DNA from: Daldinia sp. FL1419
Lineage: Eukaryota > Ascomycota > Sordariomycetes > Xylariales > Hypoxylaceae
DNA: 64,000 bases
Reading direction: 5' to 3'
NCBI GenBank assembly: GCA_025201765.1
Contig: MU623362.1
Location: 248,001 to 312,000 of the forward strand
Every line of letters starts with the position of its first letter. Within the stretch, counting starts at the first letter, position 1. Position numbers and translations under genes: made by a program. Under the pieces are notes generated by a model that made no database searches, was not told the DNA's origin, and worked only from the letters and a program-made list of their open reading frames with translations. Below, piece by piece: positions 46,003 to 58,742 of the stretch.

Positions 46003-49000
46003 TCACTTGAAAGGATTTTTGGGATGAGGGTGGGTGGTAGAAGATGAGGAGTTGGCAGGAGAGTTCGTCGACGGCGATGGTATGCGTCCCTGTCTAGTAA
46101 CTGCATTAATAGCCCAACTAGGTAGACGAGGGTTAGTATGGGAATATTGCTTCGCCTTCCTATTTCCGATAACAGCTTCTAACGCCGCTTGATCATCTAG
46201 GCGATGAGGTTTACGTCGGCTAGAATTTTCCCCCTCGGCAGTAGACAACATTTGAGGGAGGGCATATTGTAAATGCTATTGTTGGAAACAAAGGTTAGTT
46301 GGAATTTATCATGTTGGGGTAGATGGTTTGCTCCTACTTCAGTATCCGCCTCGGATTCGCGACCAGCAGTTTTTTGCCTTTCCCATTCCATCTCTGTTAA
46401 TTCGTTCCAGCCCTGACGCTTCGCGGTAATATCTTGCGGCTCCATCTCAGCAAGCTCGGCGGCCGAGAGAAGGTTTAAGCAGATTGCCTCAACAAATCGT
46501 GGAGATGAAGCTGCTTCGATAATTCCCCATGTTAACTGACCATGTTGTTCCGGAGGTTGCTGTCGATCCCAAACTGCTGCCGCAATGGCGTGCGCGGCAC
46601 TTCGTTTTTGTTCCTGATCATGCGGGACATTGCTCATCGAAAAGAGCCGCGTCAACTCTCCCTTGAAAGCTGACTGGTCTCCCCAATTTGTGAAATGATT
46701 GCCTGGAATTTGCGTTGATCTTCGAATATGCGTGGTGGTGCCTTGGATTGGTGGTAAAAGATCTGGCTGATTTGAAACAACATCATACCGAAGGGGGTCC
46801 ATAGTTGGTGAAACATTGAAACTCTCATTTGGAGGGGCACGTAAGGCTTGATCGCCTTGAGCGTTGCCGTGTACTGCAGGAGCTCGGAGTGTAGCTTCGT
46901 TAGCTCTGTTGGAAGGCCCGGCTTGGTTCGCAGAATATGCAGAATACGCAGAATACACAGGCGGTATAGGCTGGCCCAACCTACGAGCTTTATTTTGAGT
47001 AATCAAAAGGTCAGCTTCGGCACGGTCTTCAGCCGTCAAGACAGCGTCTTCGAGTTCTTCCTCCTCAAAAGTGTCCATCATCGTAATTGACCTAATGCCA
47101 GGTTTGTGGGCTTCGATGACCTTGTCTAAAACAGAATCTCTGCCAATGTATGTATCGATAGTTTGTTGCTCTGGTTCCGTCGGCATTTCAAACGAATGGC
47201 CAAATTCCCGGGCCTTGGGGATGGGGTTTTTCTTGTCAACGACCCGGGAGGCTAGCTGCATCTTCCATACCGCCATGTTCATTGCTTTCTCTTCGGATGT
47301 GCCTCCACAAACCAAGCGGTAAACGTAGACCGGCTTTGTCTGACCAATACGGTATGCTCGCCCGACCGCCTGCTGCTCGTGTTGAGGGTTGAATCTAACG
47401 TCAAAGATAATGACTCGATTTGCGCTCGTCATATTTAAGCCAACTCCGCCGGCTCTGGTAGATATAAGAAACACGTCGACTTTGCCCTGGTTAAATTTCT
47501 TGACAACGGCCTGTCGAGCAGTTGTCGGAATTGATCCGTCGATTCGTTCATATGAAAACCGCTTCTTTCGCAGAACAAACTCAATATAATCGAGGGTCGT
47601 GATAGATTGGCTGAATATCAGCACCGAATCATCGAGCCGCTTGCACTCGTCGAGAATAGAGATCAAAATTAAGGTTTTCCAAGACAGTTCGTATGCGTGT
47701 ATGTTTTCTACCTTGCGTAGTAACATGATTTCGCTACCCACGAGCTCATCGGGCAACGTTTCCACCAGGGCGGTCGACGCCTTACCAGCTTCCTTCTGCT
47801 TCTTCAACTTCTTCATCAAGATCGAGGGGTGGGCGCAAAGGATGCCTAATGTGTCCACAGAAGCCAACGTACTTGCTCCCGGGTGTTCTAGTTGATAACG
47901 TATGAAGGTTTCATACGCCTCTCGTTGTATATTAGTAAGAGGTACAGTCAAGAGAAACTCCTGTTTCTGTGGTAAGTCGCCTTTTAGTGCCGCGATTGTT
48001 ATTCGCTGTACCTTTGGTGCAACTTCTTCCTTAAGAACCCTTAGCATTTTCAAAGCCATTCTGCGTTGGCTTCTAGTACTCTCCGCCTTGAGCCCTTCCT
48101 TGATAGGACCGGCATAAAACTTTCTGAATTCAGAAATATCCGATAAATAGTTCGGAGCGATCCAATTAACCATTGAGTGATACTCTTCCACATTATTAGC
48201 CAAGGGTGAGCCGGTTAGCGCAATCCGGCTCAAGGTTCTGAAATTTGCTGCGGCGACGTGTGTTTGTGACTTTGGGTTCTTCATCATGTGCGCTTCATCG
48301 GCGACGACAAGGTTAGGACCGCCGCAAAGTATTTCTCTAAAATCATCCCTATTGACGTATTCCTTGAAGAGATTATAACCGATAATGAGGACTCCACCTC
48401 GTTCATCCCAGGTATCAATGTTCGCATCACGTTGAGCAGGAGACATTGACTTTCCTGAGTCAACTTTGAAAAATTCCCCAAGTCCATGTCCTTCGGGAGC
48501 CCAGAAGAGCAATTCATCTATCCAATTATCAACGAGCGAGGCAGGGCAGAGAACAAGGGTCTTTGATTCCTTGAGGCCTCTGGGGATCTGGGAAGAGATT
48601 GTTTTATCCTTGGACCCTGCAGCTTGGGCGATAGCTACCAAGAGTGTAATGATTTGCATTGTCTTTCCAAGGCCCATAGTATGGGCGAGCAGACAACCTT
48701 GCTTTGCTCTGGAGTCTACAATCTGGTTCCACATGAACCTGACTCCCGCTATTTGATGTTCTTTGATACGTGGTGAAATTTCAGGATGAACGTAAATGAA
48801 TCCTTGATCATCTTCTTTACTCTCGTTAATAATCATTTTCGTTTGATCAAGAACCATTACACCTTGTGCTTCAAGCTCCATGATTCTTTTGCGGACGACT
48901 TCTTTTCGGCGTTCCTGCTCCGCAGCCCGCACACGATCATTCTCTCTGAGACTTTCTGCATCTCGATTACGAACCAAATTCTTACGCCTTTTCTTCTTTG

Positions 49001-51155
49001 AGGGAGATTTTCGATCATCCGGTGTCGCTGATTTCGTTGCTATGTCGATCATTCTCCAGTCAAAACGGTCAGACAGGCGACGGAGGAAGCCCACATATTC
49101 GGTAAGAATGGGTGCCTGTGTCTCTGCGATCCGGGCCTTCTCAATAATGTCATCATTATTCAGCTTCTTATACTGACTTATTGAATGCACCTTATAATCT
49201 CTGTAGGTTTCAAACAAGCGAAGCATTGTGAACGCAGCAAATGCGTGTTTCTTAGCAAGAGTATCATAGGGAGACTTTGGGATACCTCGCTCCCTAACTT
49301 CTTGAGATATGAACTTCAGCCAAGCTTTATCTGATTGTCTCCCCATGGTAGCTGAAAAAATATACGACAGGTATCCTTCGTCTTGTTTAGCTAGCTCTTT
49401 TGCTACCAAATTTTCGCCAGGTTCCAGGTCGTCAATTTTCATCATGAGTGGAGATTTTTCACTATGTGGTCGACCTAGTCTCCCCGGCGTGTAATTGGAC
49501 TTCTCACTGGGTGAGCCATTGGTACCCGTAGCGCCTTTAGTAGGGGTAGTAAGATCTACTACGTGACGGCTTTTAGCTGGCGTTTGAGGAAGGCTAGTAT
49601 CTCTTTCTTCCAGATTTGTAAGATCGATTGTGTTTGTTTGCTCAAAATCCATAGGAACTTCACCTTGACCAGTCTCGCGGGGGCTTTCTTGTTGCAGGGC
49701 AGAAGTATCGCCTTCAATAATTGCCATGGGCGAACCGCTACGAGATATACCATCTGGCAAAGGATCATCAACAACGAATTCGTCAGGCTCATGTTCAGAT
49801 TCACTTGTCAGAATCTCTTCTTCATCAGAACCAACGGAAAGTAGCTTTGGACGCTGGTATATTCTGGTGGAAGTTCGAGCAGGAGCCGAGATTTTCTGAG
49901 GCTCGCGCGGGGCAGTTATAACACCGAGGACCCATGAAGAATATTCTTTATCTTCCACACTCTGTTGCAAGACCAGGGTACTCGACTTCAACTCGGCCTT
50001 TTTGTGCCAGTGCTGGAGGGCAATCTGCTTACAATACTTGGCTATGCGTGATTCACATGCCTCGAGATCGCTGCGGGTCTTATCGATCGACATCTTTAAG
50101 CCAGCACGTCGAGCATTCAGCCAAATCTTGTTCGATTTGTATAAAAGCTTCGAGGCTTTTCGCTCCCTCCAATCAGATGCGAATTTCTGAATAGACTCGT
50201 CAACCATAGCCTGAACCTCGTCACTAGACAAGCCTGATCGGCCCATCTGCTCGGACCGTTCGGTTTCTATTTCAGCCCAAGTCTCCGAATCATACTCATC
50301 ATCCGAGTTTCCATATAAGGGTAAGACTCTGTCGTGATCCGGATTGTTGGCTCCGGGTATCATGTCCAACTTGGTAGCGTAGGGGGCCGGTGGCTCTCTA
50401 TTCCGTAGCATCCAACGCTTGAGGAGCTGGTTTACTTGTAGTTGACGGCCATGTGGCACTTTCTTGTCTTGAATAAACACCAATTGTTGCTGTTGTAAGA
50501 TATCCTTCGAAGGGAGTTGGGTGTCATCAACCACGTCAACAATATCCACCCTGGTAATTGCGTCGTTCCCAAGGTAGGCATAGGTCAAATCGACCACATT
50601 GTTATTTCTTTGGTTATGAATTGGACTCTTTGACCTAAGTCCCATAACCACATCCGCTTCAGAGGGAATATTGCGGGTCACGTTAACATCGATCTCGGTT
50701 GAAATGAGCATGGGGGCTACCCTCCTTTTCTTCGTAGCAGGTGTTTCCGGTATAGTGGTCTCGTGAGTAGAAGGAGCTTCAAGCGGATCTTCATGGGGAT
50801 CTTTTCGGTCTCCATCCTTTTTTTCTTGGCCTTTGTCGTGTTCATCTTCTGTCTCAAATTCCGAGAAATCGCGTTTCTGATACAGCCTATACTGCTTACT
50901 GCGGAACTGGAATGATTCAATGATATGTTTGAGTATAGACTTGTGCTTTACAATCGTGATTTTCAGATCACGATAGAGATCGATGCGATCATACGTCAGA
51001 AGCGTATGTCCATCAACACCGTGCTCTCGTAATAAAGGTTCAAGCTGCTCCGGAGGTGGGAACTGCACGGGAGCGGAAGTTGGAGGTTCCCAGGAGCGAT
51101 TGGCTGAGCATAGCTCCTGGACAACTCTATCAACACCCCAATCCCACGGATCCAT
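46003..51155 (-). CDS. SNF2-family helicase, ATRX/Rad54-like, with N-terminal SAM-like region
   Basis: Predicted 1,696 residues in two exons, 46338-51155 and 46003-46275. The 62-nt intron (GTAGGA donor, TAG acceptor) closes in phase; if it is not removed the frame runs 26 codons into non-conserved text and stops at 46197. Residues 1 to about 80 (DPWDWGVDRVV onward, with LEPLLREHGVDGHTLLTYD) resemble a SAM-type fold. The ATPase core covers about residues 795-1310: IKEHQIAGVRFMW, the Walker A MGLGKT near 826, DEAH near 951, ALTGSPLANNVEEY, and the C-terminal STRAGGVGLNMTSANRVI and QQAVGRAYRIGQ. The spacing and the RIGQ motif place it in the Rad54/ATRX branch of SNF2 translocases, which move along DNA and remodel nucleosomes. 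Long acidic or charged disordered segments surround the core. The exact orthologue is uncertain. Confidence 0.93.
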
Positions 51156-51813
51156 TATGGCTCAAACCATATCATTAAATGAATACGGATATAGGTTGGT
51201 ATGATAGTAAAGAAACTAAAGAAAAAGAGCATTAGCATAGTCCGTACCGGTTAGCCGCGTGAATAGCAGCATGAAAATGTACCGAAGAAAGGTACGTAAA
51301 GGAATAGGATCGTAGGGAGTTTGCCAAAGGCCACTTCATACATACCTACATACACGTAAATAGGTATGTATGAAGCATTTGGGGGATGAACCTATACGTA
51401 AATAAATGGCATAGGTTTCAAGAAAGGGAAAAAGTACAGGAACTATGAAGAAGTTATTGCAGAAGAGCCAAAGGTGAAGCCCCCCCTCCTCATTAAGAAT
51501 GGTAAACTGTGAATAACGCTCAAAGTCCATAATTAGGCACATTTGGTGAACGAAAATGGTAACTTACAATGAGTAGAAATCCGGCGCGAGTTCAGTACGA
51601 GCAACGGAACAACGGCCACAAACTCCTATGGGTTGTAAGAGTGTGAAAGAGTAGGAGTGCACAAGTATTTGAAGAAATACTGAATGGATCTAGGCATTAG
51701 TGAGAGAAAGTAGAAAGAACAAACCACCCCTAGGAAGTAACGAGAGCAGCTGCCACGCTAACGATAAAAAATGGGGGGGTGACCTAGGTGATGGGAAAGT
51801 AAAAAATAAAAAA

Positions 51814-51858
<45 letters not shown>

Positions 51859-53564
51859 AGTAAACGCAGAGTGTGGAAGTTGCGACGTAAAGTATACTAT
51901 GTGAATTATCTTAATGTGTTCTAGGGTACCTACTTATCTTTTACATAGGTATATATGTACTGGGTACAAAACCTACGGTAAATGATTTGACTCCTACCTG
52001 ACATACAGGGTAGGTTCTAGGTAGGTTCTAAGACAGACAGTAAGGAAACCACGAGACGTACCTGTAGCTTGGTGGGAATATTGAGCACCTTTGGATGTAG
52101 GTATGCAAATAGGTATTAGAGATTGGGATGGGTGTTATGGGATGTGAAGTTCCAACCCCGTTTAAAGATGGAAAATATAACTTGAATTGTGTAGTTGGTC
52201 AAGTTGGTTACCCAAGTCAATAACGAATCATAGGCGGCGTTTAAGCACCTTTCATGTTGCAGTTGAGGAAGGCTCGAGTTGCTAGGACCTTAGGACTTGA
52301 CAAGGGTCAGGCGGCAAGTGGCAAGCAGTAGATCGACGAATTGCCATTGCTCTTGCTTTTTTTAATTCCCTATCTTCTAATAAGAAGGTACGAAAGGTTC
52401 ACTTATTTCAGTTAATTAACCGTGTCGATATCTAACCTTGTTGGTTACATTTTTTTTTAAAAAAAACCCCAAAAAACAACAGTCATAATAAACAGGATAT
52501 TATGAGGGAGCATATATAGAGAAAATACGTACCTAGGTAGTTTGTAACATATGCACTTGACAACGGCAAACAAATGACCTCTTAGGTATCAGAGGTTCTC
52601 CATGTACATGCTATAGAGTCGACGCGTGTGAAGTGTCCCGCATTTTGAGGTAGGCACTCTGAGACGCGGAGTACGATCCACTAAAAGGCCGATATCACGT
52701 GATTTTAATATCAGGTATTGGCAAGTGGAATCCCCCAAGAGACAAGTCATTAATGATATTTATAAGTACCTAAATACTACATATATATTGATTTGTTTAG
52801 ACGAATTATTAGCACAGAATGTGAGATATGAGATATCCGATAGGCTCGACTTACCTGGAATCCATCATGCTTACCTCATATAAAATAACAAGTTATACGT
52901 GACCATACAGTGCCATAGTACATTTTCCACGCCGTGCATTATCCAAGGTACTAGTGTACATGTACCATACACTACTACATGTAGGCGACAGCCAATCAGC
53001 CAATCATCTGGTTATGAGAAAGCTCCACAATCACATCATCTAGATCTTTTCGAGCTAAATCGATTTAAATTTTAAAATACCTCTTAAGGGCGGGGTGTCT
53101 CCCTTAGCGAGAACCATTGCGGATCTAATACGTACATTCATGTGCGTACGAGAGAAGAGGGACGTATCTATATATCCTAAAATGCGCTTGCGTGTACCGA
53201 AGAGGTCCACGATGGAAACATATTAGATAGTTACATAATCTAGTTAACTAGAGCATCTATTTCTAAGCAATGATTACCCAATGTATACCTGTGTACCTAG
53301 ACATATATAGGTATTGACGACAGCCAGGTTACAATACACAGGTCCGATCCATCTCAAGTAGGTATCTTATTTTACTCAAGTATGTACATGATGATAGACA
53401 AAGGCGCTAATAATAATCGAGTGTAGCAAAACACAAACTTCATTCCGCTAGGATATCAATCCAACTTATTAGATCGTAAGAAGTTCTTTTCACAAAGGTA
53501 CTCACGAGTCACTGCTTCTTTTACAACGTTCGTTTAGCATTACCAATTATAAAAAAATCTAGGC
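51156..53564. promoter_or_regulatory. Divergent upstream region of the SNF2 gene and glutathione synthetase
   Basis: 2.4 kb without a supported gene. It has a (GA)n microsatellite at 51819-51854, an A/T palindromic run at 52450-52470 (TTTTTTTTAAAAAAAA), and scattered TAGGTA tracts. The AATTAACC and TTAGTT-like motifs near 52410 are unremarkable. Confidence 0.5.
51819..51854. repeat. (GA)n microsatellite
   Basis: About 18 perfect GA dinucleotides, preceded by AAAATAAA units. Confidence 0.95.
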
Positions 53565-55261
53565 ATGTCTAGCTATCCACCTGAGATCACGCCTAATGAA
53601 GGCGAAAGGTTGACCGAAGTTGTCAAGGATTGGGCACTAGCTCATGGCTTAACCGTCCGGCCACCTCCGGCTGTTGTCGCTGCTGAAGTCGATCCTATCG
53701 GGATACTCGCGACTGCGGTTCCCGTTACTCTCTTCCCGAGCCCCTTTCCTCAGGTGTGCTTCGATCAGGGAGTTACAGTTCAGAAGGCTTATAATGAGCT
53801 GTACGCATCTATCAGCCAAGACGAAGAGTTCCTGGCTCGAATTGTGAAAGAGTATGTATAACAAGCTTAAACGGAGATATTCGATCTCCAGAAGATAGAC
53901 TAATAAACTATAGAATCGGAGATGGCGATGATTTTATAGCAGAACTATGGAAAGTCCACCTGAGAGTCAAGGAAGAGGGTTACGTCCAGGTACGTTTACT
54001 AGACGTGTCTATAACGGAGACGTAGCTCATTCTGCATCGTAGCACAAAAGCCTTGGCCTCTTTAGGTCCGACTACATGGTTCACCAAGACGGCAACGGAT
54101 CTACTCTGCAGATCAAGCAAGTTGAGTTTAACACGATCGCATCCTCGTTCGGAGGTCTCTCGTCGCAAACTTCATTACTGCACAGGTCAGGATGCTTAAT
54201 TATTTCAGAGAACCCGATACTAAGATAAGTTTAGATATTTATCCTCCGCAGAGTATCCGCTGTTGGAAAACCCAATAGAAAGGCGGGCTCTGCAATTGCC
54301 CGAGAATAGCAGCGCTGCAGGATTAGCCAATGGTATACGGCAAGCTTTTATCGAATATGGACATCCATCTACCAGTCACCAGAAGTGTGTTATATTCCTT
54401 GTGCAAGGCGGCGAGCGAAACATCTTTGACCAACGTCTTCTGGAGTACGAACTCCAAAAATCCGAAGAGCCGCTGATTCCCGTATTCCGACTACCATTCT
54501 CGGAGATTTTACAGCACACAGCCCTCGCCGAAGGTACGGGCCGTCAGCTACTTTACCGGCCGCCACAACTGCCTTCCCATACGTTTGAAGTCGCCGTCAT
54601 ATATATGCGCTCGGGATATGGGCCGTCGGACTATCCCGATAAATCTGCCTGGGAAGCTCGCTATCATCTAGAGAGGTCGGCCGCCATTAAATGCCCAACC
54701 GTGCTGACTCAGGTTGCCGGTACCAAGAAGGTTCAGCAGGTCTTAGCAACACCCGAGACGCCGTCAAACCCATCTATCCTACCCCGGTACATATCCAAGG
54801 ACTCTGCATCTATATCGAATCTAGCAAATACATTTACCAACATTTATCCCCTAGATGAAACGGAGGCTGGGCTTAAAGCTCGAAAGATTGCTGTTGATCC
54901 CGAGCTTTGCAAGGGCTACGTCCTCAAGCCCCAGAGGGAAGGAGGCGGTAACAATATCTACCGCTCTGCGATCCCGAAATTCCTCCAGTCCGTTCCGGAG
55001 TCGCATTGGCCGTCCTACATTCTAATGGAACTAATTACCCCGCCGCCTGTCAAGAACACGATATTGCGCAACGGCAAACTTGAGCATGGCGGCGTCATCT
55101 GCGAACTAGGCATATATGGAACGTGCATCTGGGACCAGCAGTCGAGGGCTATACTTCATAATGAGCGGGCAGGCTATCTTCTACGCACGAAGGGAGATCA
55201 GAGTGAAGAAGGTGGTGTTGCAGCTGGGTTTGGCTGCATGGATAGTTGTAACTTGGTCTGA
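53565..55261 (+). CDS. gsh2: Glutathione synthetase
   Basis: Predicted 510-residue glutathione synthetase, which joins gamma-glutamylcysteine and glycine with ATP as the last step of glutathione synthesis. Exons are 53565-53851, 53914-53989, 54043-54185 and 54235-55261, for a total of 511 codons. The third intron is only 49 nt and contains the branch-point-like TACTAAG; the alternative CGCAG acceptor 16 bases later would break the frame. Typical family elements are SLGLFRSDYMVH, IKQVEFNTIASSFGG, a YLSSAEYPLLE segment, VAVIYMRSGYGPSDYP with WEARYHLERSAAIKCPT, the glycine-rich VLKPQREGGGNNIY ATP-grasp loop, YILMELITPP and the closing GFGCMDSCNL. The length is normal and no part is missing. It is convergent with the mitochondrial SSB gene, with about 470 bases between the stops. 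Confidence 0.96.
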
Positions 55262-55731
55262 CGTAGATATGGAGTTAGAAGAGGCAATGACCCCCAATTC
55301 ATATGAGGTACTAGAAATAACTGATGGATAGTTTTCTACCGGACTCAACTCGTAGCATATCAAAATCGGAGGAATTTCCCTATACATAATTGCCTTGTCA
55401 GGTTCCAGAGACGATTCAATTGTCTGCGAAGACGTGCGTTGCCATTCAACTCCCCACGGACCAAAAGTAGAATTGGCGCATATCGCACATTGTCGTCCTG
55501 GACATGTATGGCGAAGGGACATCATTAACGAATTTGGTATCAAGTCCTGACGTAGCTTATATCATACAGTAACATCCCCAAGCGTAGTCCCGTCATCAGA
55601 CGTAAGAAAGTTCCCGTAGCGGAGAGCTCTAGCCCAAGATCATACACGCATCATGGTTCGGTCAGAATCTTTTTTTTTTTTTCCCTCTTTTTTGGTCGTT
55701 CCAAGTTTTATACACGTTGACCGGTAGTTGC
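55262..55731. other. Convergent 3' spacer
   Basis: 470 bases between glutathione synthetase and the mitochondrial SSB gene, with a T-rich run at about 55668-55693. No gene. Confidence 0.6.
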
Positions 55732-56404
55732 CTACTCAATAGGAGCCGGTCTGCGGAGGACCTCGAGGTTTTCTGGTCGGATTTATTAGCATTGGCGACT
55801 AAGAAATGGGAGGATAATTAACCATACTTTGGTAGATGCTTAGCGAATTTCGCGACTTGCCCTCGCCGTCGGTGAATTGGTTCATGATGGCCTCACCCTC
55901 GACGTAGACGGTGGCTCTGTGCATCTTTATGTCAGCCCCAGTCTCCACTCCACATTTAATGGTAAAAATAAAATAAAATAAAATAAAATAAAAATGCGGC
56001 ACAGGTAAGATATATTTCCGTCTGACGCTCGTGACACAGCTAATACGCCTTACTCCAAGCCAACTTTTTCGTCTTTTCTTTTTTTTTTTTTCACAATGCA
56101 AATATTCCCAATCTCGATTCAAAACGTACCCTTTAGGTAAGCTGGTCAAGAAGTCTCGGCGCGGTCCTTCTTCGACAAAAGCAGCCACCTTAAACCAGCT
56201 CGTCTGGCGGTTCTCCTTGGAGCCATGGTTGCTCGCGACGGCATACTCGACGAGCTCACGGCCGGTGCTAGTAGCCCTGACCTCGGGGGTAGCAGCTAGG
56301 TTACCGACCAAAGTGATCCTGGCGATATCACGGCGGGCGGAGGCGCTGAAGGAGCGGGCGAGGCTAGGAACGGCAGCCGTGGCGCGACGTGCGAGGAACG
56401 ACAT
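55732..56404 (-). CDS. rim1: Mitochondrial single-stranded DNA-binding protein (Rim1/SSB family)
   Basis: Predicted 134 residues in three exons: 56130-56404, 55828-55916 and 55732-55772, totalling 135 codons. The introns are 213 and 55 nt; the second has a TGCTAAT branch site. The first 20-25 residues (MSFLARRATAAVPSLARSFSAS) are basic and hydroxylated without acids, as in a mitochondrial targeting peptide. The OB-fold SSB region follows: ARITLVGNLAATPEVRAT, ELVEYAVASNH, TSWFKVAAF, ATVYVEGEA, and the closing LEVLRRPAP. The protein would coat single-stranded mitochondrial DNA during replication. An in-frame upstream extension exists but has no ATG, so 56404 is the first possible start. A CCAAT box (minus strand) lies at about 56597-56601. 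The large first intron carries an (AAAAT)n tract. Confidence 0.94.
55965..55993. repeat. (AAAAT)n repeat inside the SSB gene intron
   Basis: Five to six pentamer copies of AAAAT within intron 1 of the mitochondrial SSB gene. Confidence 0.85.
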
Positions 56405-56596
56405 TTTTGGCGCGAATAAAATGTGTATGATGCGGAACGTCGAGGTGGATTTCGGAAGCGAATGTGTCCGGGCGGTTGGAACTTGTAGACGGTGACGTTG
56501 AAAATATTGCAAAGGTCCCCGCGTTTATCAAATATCGTTAAGTTCGCGATTGCATTCGACGCGACGGAAATTAGATAGCCCTAATCGCTAATTCTC

Positions 56597-56601
56597 ATTG
56601 G
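56597..56601 (-). promoter_or_regulatory. CCAAT box upstream of the mitochondrial SSB gene
   Basis: CCAAT on the minus strand, in the context GACCAATGAG, about 190 bases upstream of the SSB start codon. CCAAT boxes bind the Hap/CBF complex, which in fungi controls many mitochondrial genes. Function here is inferred. Confidence 0.4.
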
Positions 56602-56604
56602 TCG

Positions 56605-58742
56605 GACGCCGTGGGGTGTGCTAGTACTTGGTTACCAAATATTACCAAATATATTAGGTAATTGCATCCACGAGCTGCTGTCTTGCTTATAATTGCATTT
56701 TCGAGCATCCACTTGCATCTCTCTCCTCGACACTCGAGCACTTCGTGGGTGACATTTTTACGGAGCAAAAAATAAAGATTACTACTACCTACGGTTAGGT
56801 AGCTATTTTATATCCCAGTATCTTGGAGATATTTCAATACCCAAATCATTCCCTATCCCCCCCACCTCCCAGAAGTAATAAGTGCAGCCAATACTTACTA
56901 ACTAACCTGATATCAAAAATATGTTCCCATTACAATTAATAGGAGAAGCCTGATAATCAGTCAGATTTAGGAGCTCAAATGCACATCTGTATGCAATATA
57001 GACGTAATCAACTACAGGAAAAAATACCAACCAGGGTGTCTAATGCCTCTACTTCCACACTTGTGTCACTTCGTTGTGGTAAAAAAAGGGGGTGCTTTAA
57101 CAAGGTCTGCCGAACACATCAATTCCCTTACTCTCCGAGCAATACCCATGTCTAACAGACACGAATTTTATAACAACGGGTCCAGGTGTTCCATTGTACA
57201 CAATGAAGCTCGATCAGGAACCTACTGATATATTTTCCAGTATAAACTATCCATAATATAAACCGAGCATAGAAAACACAAGATCTATAGTTACAGAGGT
57301 GTGTATATCTGCTCCGTCAAAATAGATATAGCGGTCCCAGTATGAGATCTCATCATAAGACATGTTTGATGGTGAAGAGCGTCTAATATAAAATGGATTC
57401 ACGCCCCCTAGTTTTGATAACTCGTAATGCTCCAAATATACAATGCTCCCAACACTGGTCCTGGCAGGTATGGCTATGCGGTAAATCTCCTACCCATACC
57501 TCCTTCTAGATCCTGGGCCAGATGCATCTAAGACAGATACCTCTTAGCTATACCAGTGATCTAGTTTTCCACGTGTCTGGTTTCGTGCTTCGGTAGATTG
57601 AAATTCATCCGAGTTTTCACACTTTATCCCACAAGAAACAAGAATGAAGCTAAAGGTCCCTCCTGCTGATGAAATTATCCTGGGTATTCCCTAGTCTTTT
57701 GGCCTGGTACGTGGCTCCTTTTATATTGTACAAAGAATATGACCTAGACATTTACTTGGACACCTATTTGATTCTACCAGAGGGCCGTATGGATTCTGTA
57801 GAAACTATAATACCTACTAAATCATATACCTGAGTATTCATCGTTTCTGGAATGCCCTCTTACACTGTGGTGAGATAATAGCTCTGTTTCCAGCCCGCTA
57901 TGAAACGTCTTGTATATTAAAAAAGTGAGACTCCCTGCCTACAAACTGCTGCTATAAGATAAACTTCATTGCAATAGTGCCCTTCAAGACCTACAAGCGT
58001 GTCTAGGTAGTGAACACGATAATAAAGATAGCACATATATGAGTAAAACACGCGGGTCACTTCCTGAATCACATACACGCGGGTCCTGTCCTACATCGTC
58101 CTTGGTAATCACTCCTTACTAGCCACTGATCCACCAACTAGGACAAGCACAAAGGGAAATATTCACGATGCTCCATGTATAGAACAGCAATGGTTGGCCT
58201 AATACTCCTGTTACCACGCCCCTTTCCTCGCCATTCACCAATAAGACTGGCCAACCACGTCCGAGTCCCGTGGATTCTCGCTGCGTAGTGACCCGAAATA
58301 CCATGCCCCCTTCCTCGAGAATATATACTAGCACGAGGCAGCGAGATTTGACCCGAAGAATCTTCTATACTAAGCGGGTCTCGTACAGATACCATCAGGA
58401 CGAATTGTATCTATGCTTGGATTTCTCTGGTAGGCAGTAAACATTGCTCTCATCCTTTTCCCTAGTAGCAAAATATTGGCATCATCTTCAATCCATTGTG
58501 CCTCTGAACATCTCCCTCCCCTCCACGCCATTGCACATTATCCTTCTCCAAGGTCTCGAGATCCAAGGTGAGCCCCCTACTCATCAATGCTTTGATGATG
58601 CGTGATTCTTATGATACCTACTACACCCAATGAGTGTTGAAGGACTTACGATGTTTATTTAGCAAATCTAGCTGTCCAACTCTGCCGAGAACTATCTCGG
58701 CATCACAGGACAAGTAACAGTTGGTAAACTATCTACAACACC
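56605..58742. other. Divergent upstream region of the SSB gene and the pheromone receptor
   Basis: About 2.1 kb with no supported gene. It includes two copies of ACACGCGGGTC about 30 bases apart (58048-58085) and several short frames without coding character. Pheromone-response elements were not identified with confidence. Confidence 0.5.

Noticed and set aside
46197..46337. Unspliced 3' end of the SNF2 helicase
   Set aside because: A 62-nt intron with standard ends restores phase to a longer, protein-like C-terminus; the read-through end looks like intron sequence.
56405..56512. N-terminal extension of the mitochondrial SSB protein
   Set aside because: In frame but has no ATG; the first ATG at 56404 gives a proper mitochondrial targeting peptide.
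58048..58085. Two ACACGCGGGTC copies as a pheromone-response element
   Set aside because: They do not match the known fungal pheromone-response consensus and could be a local duplication.
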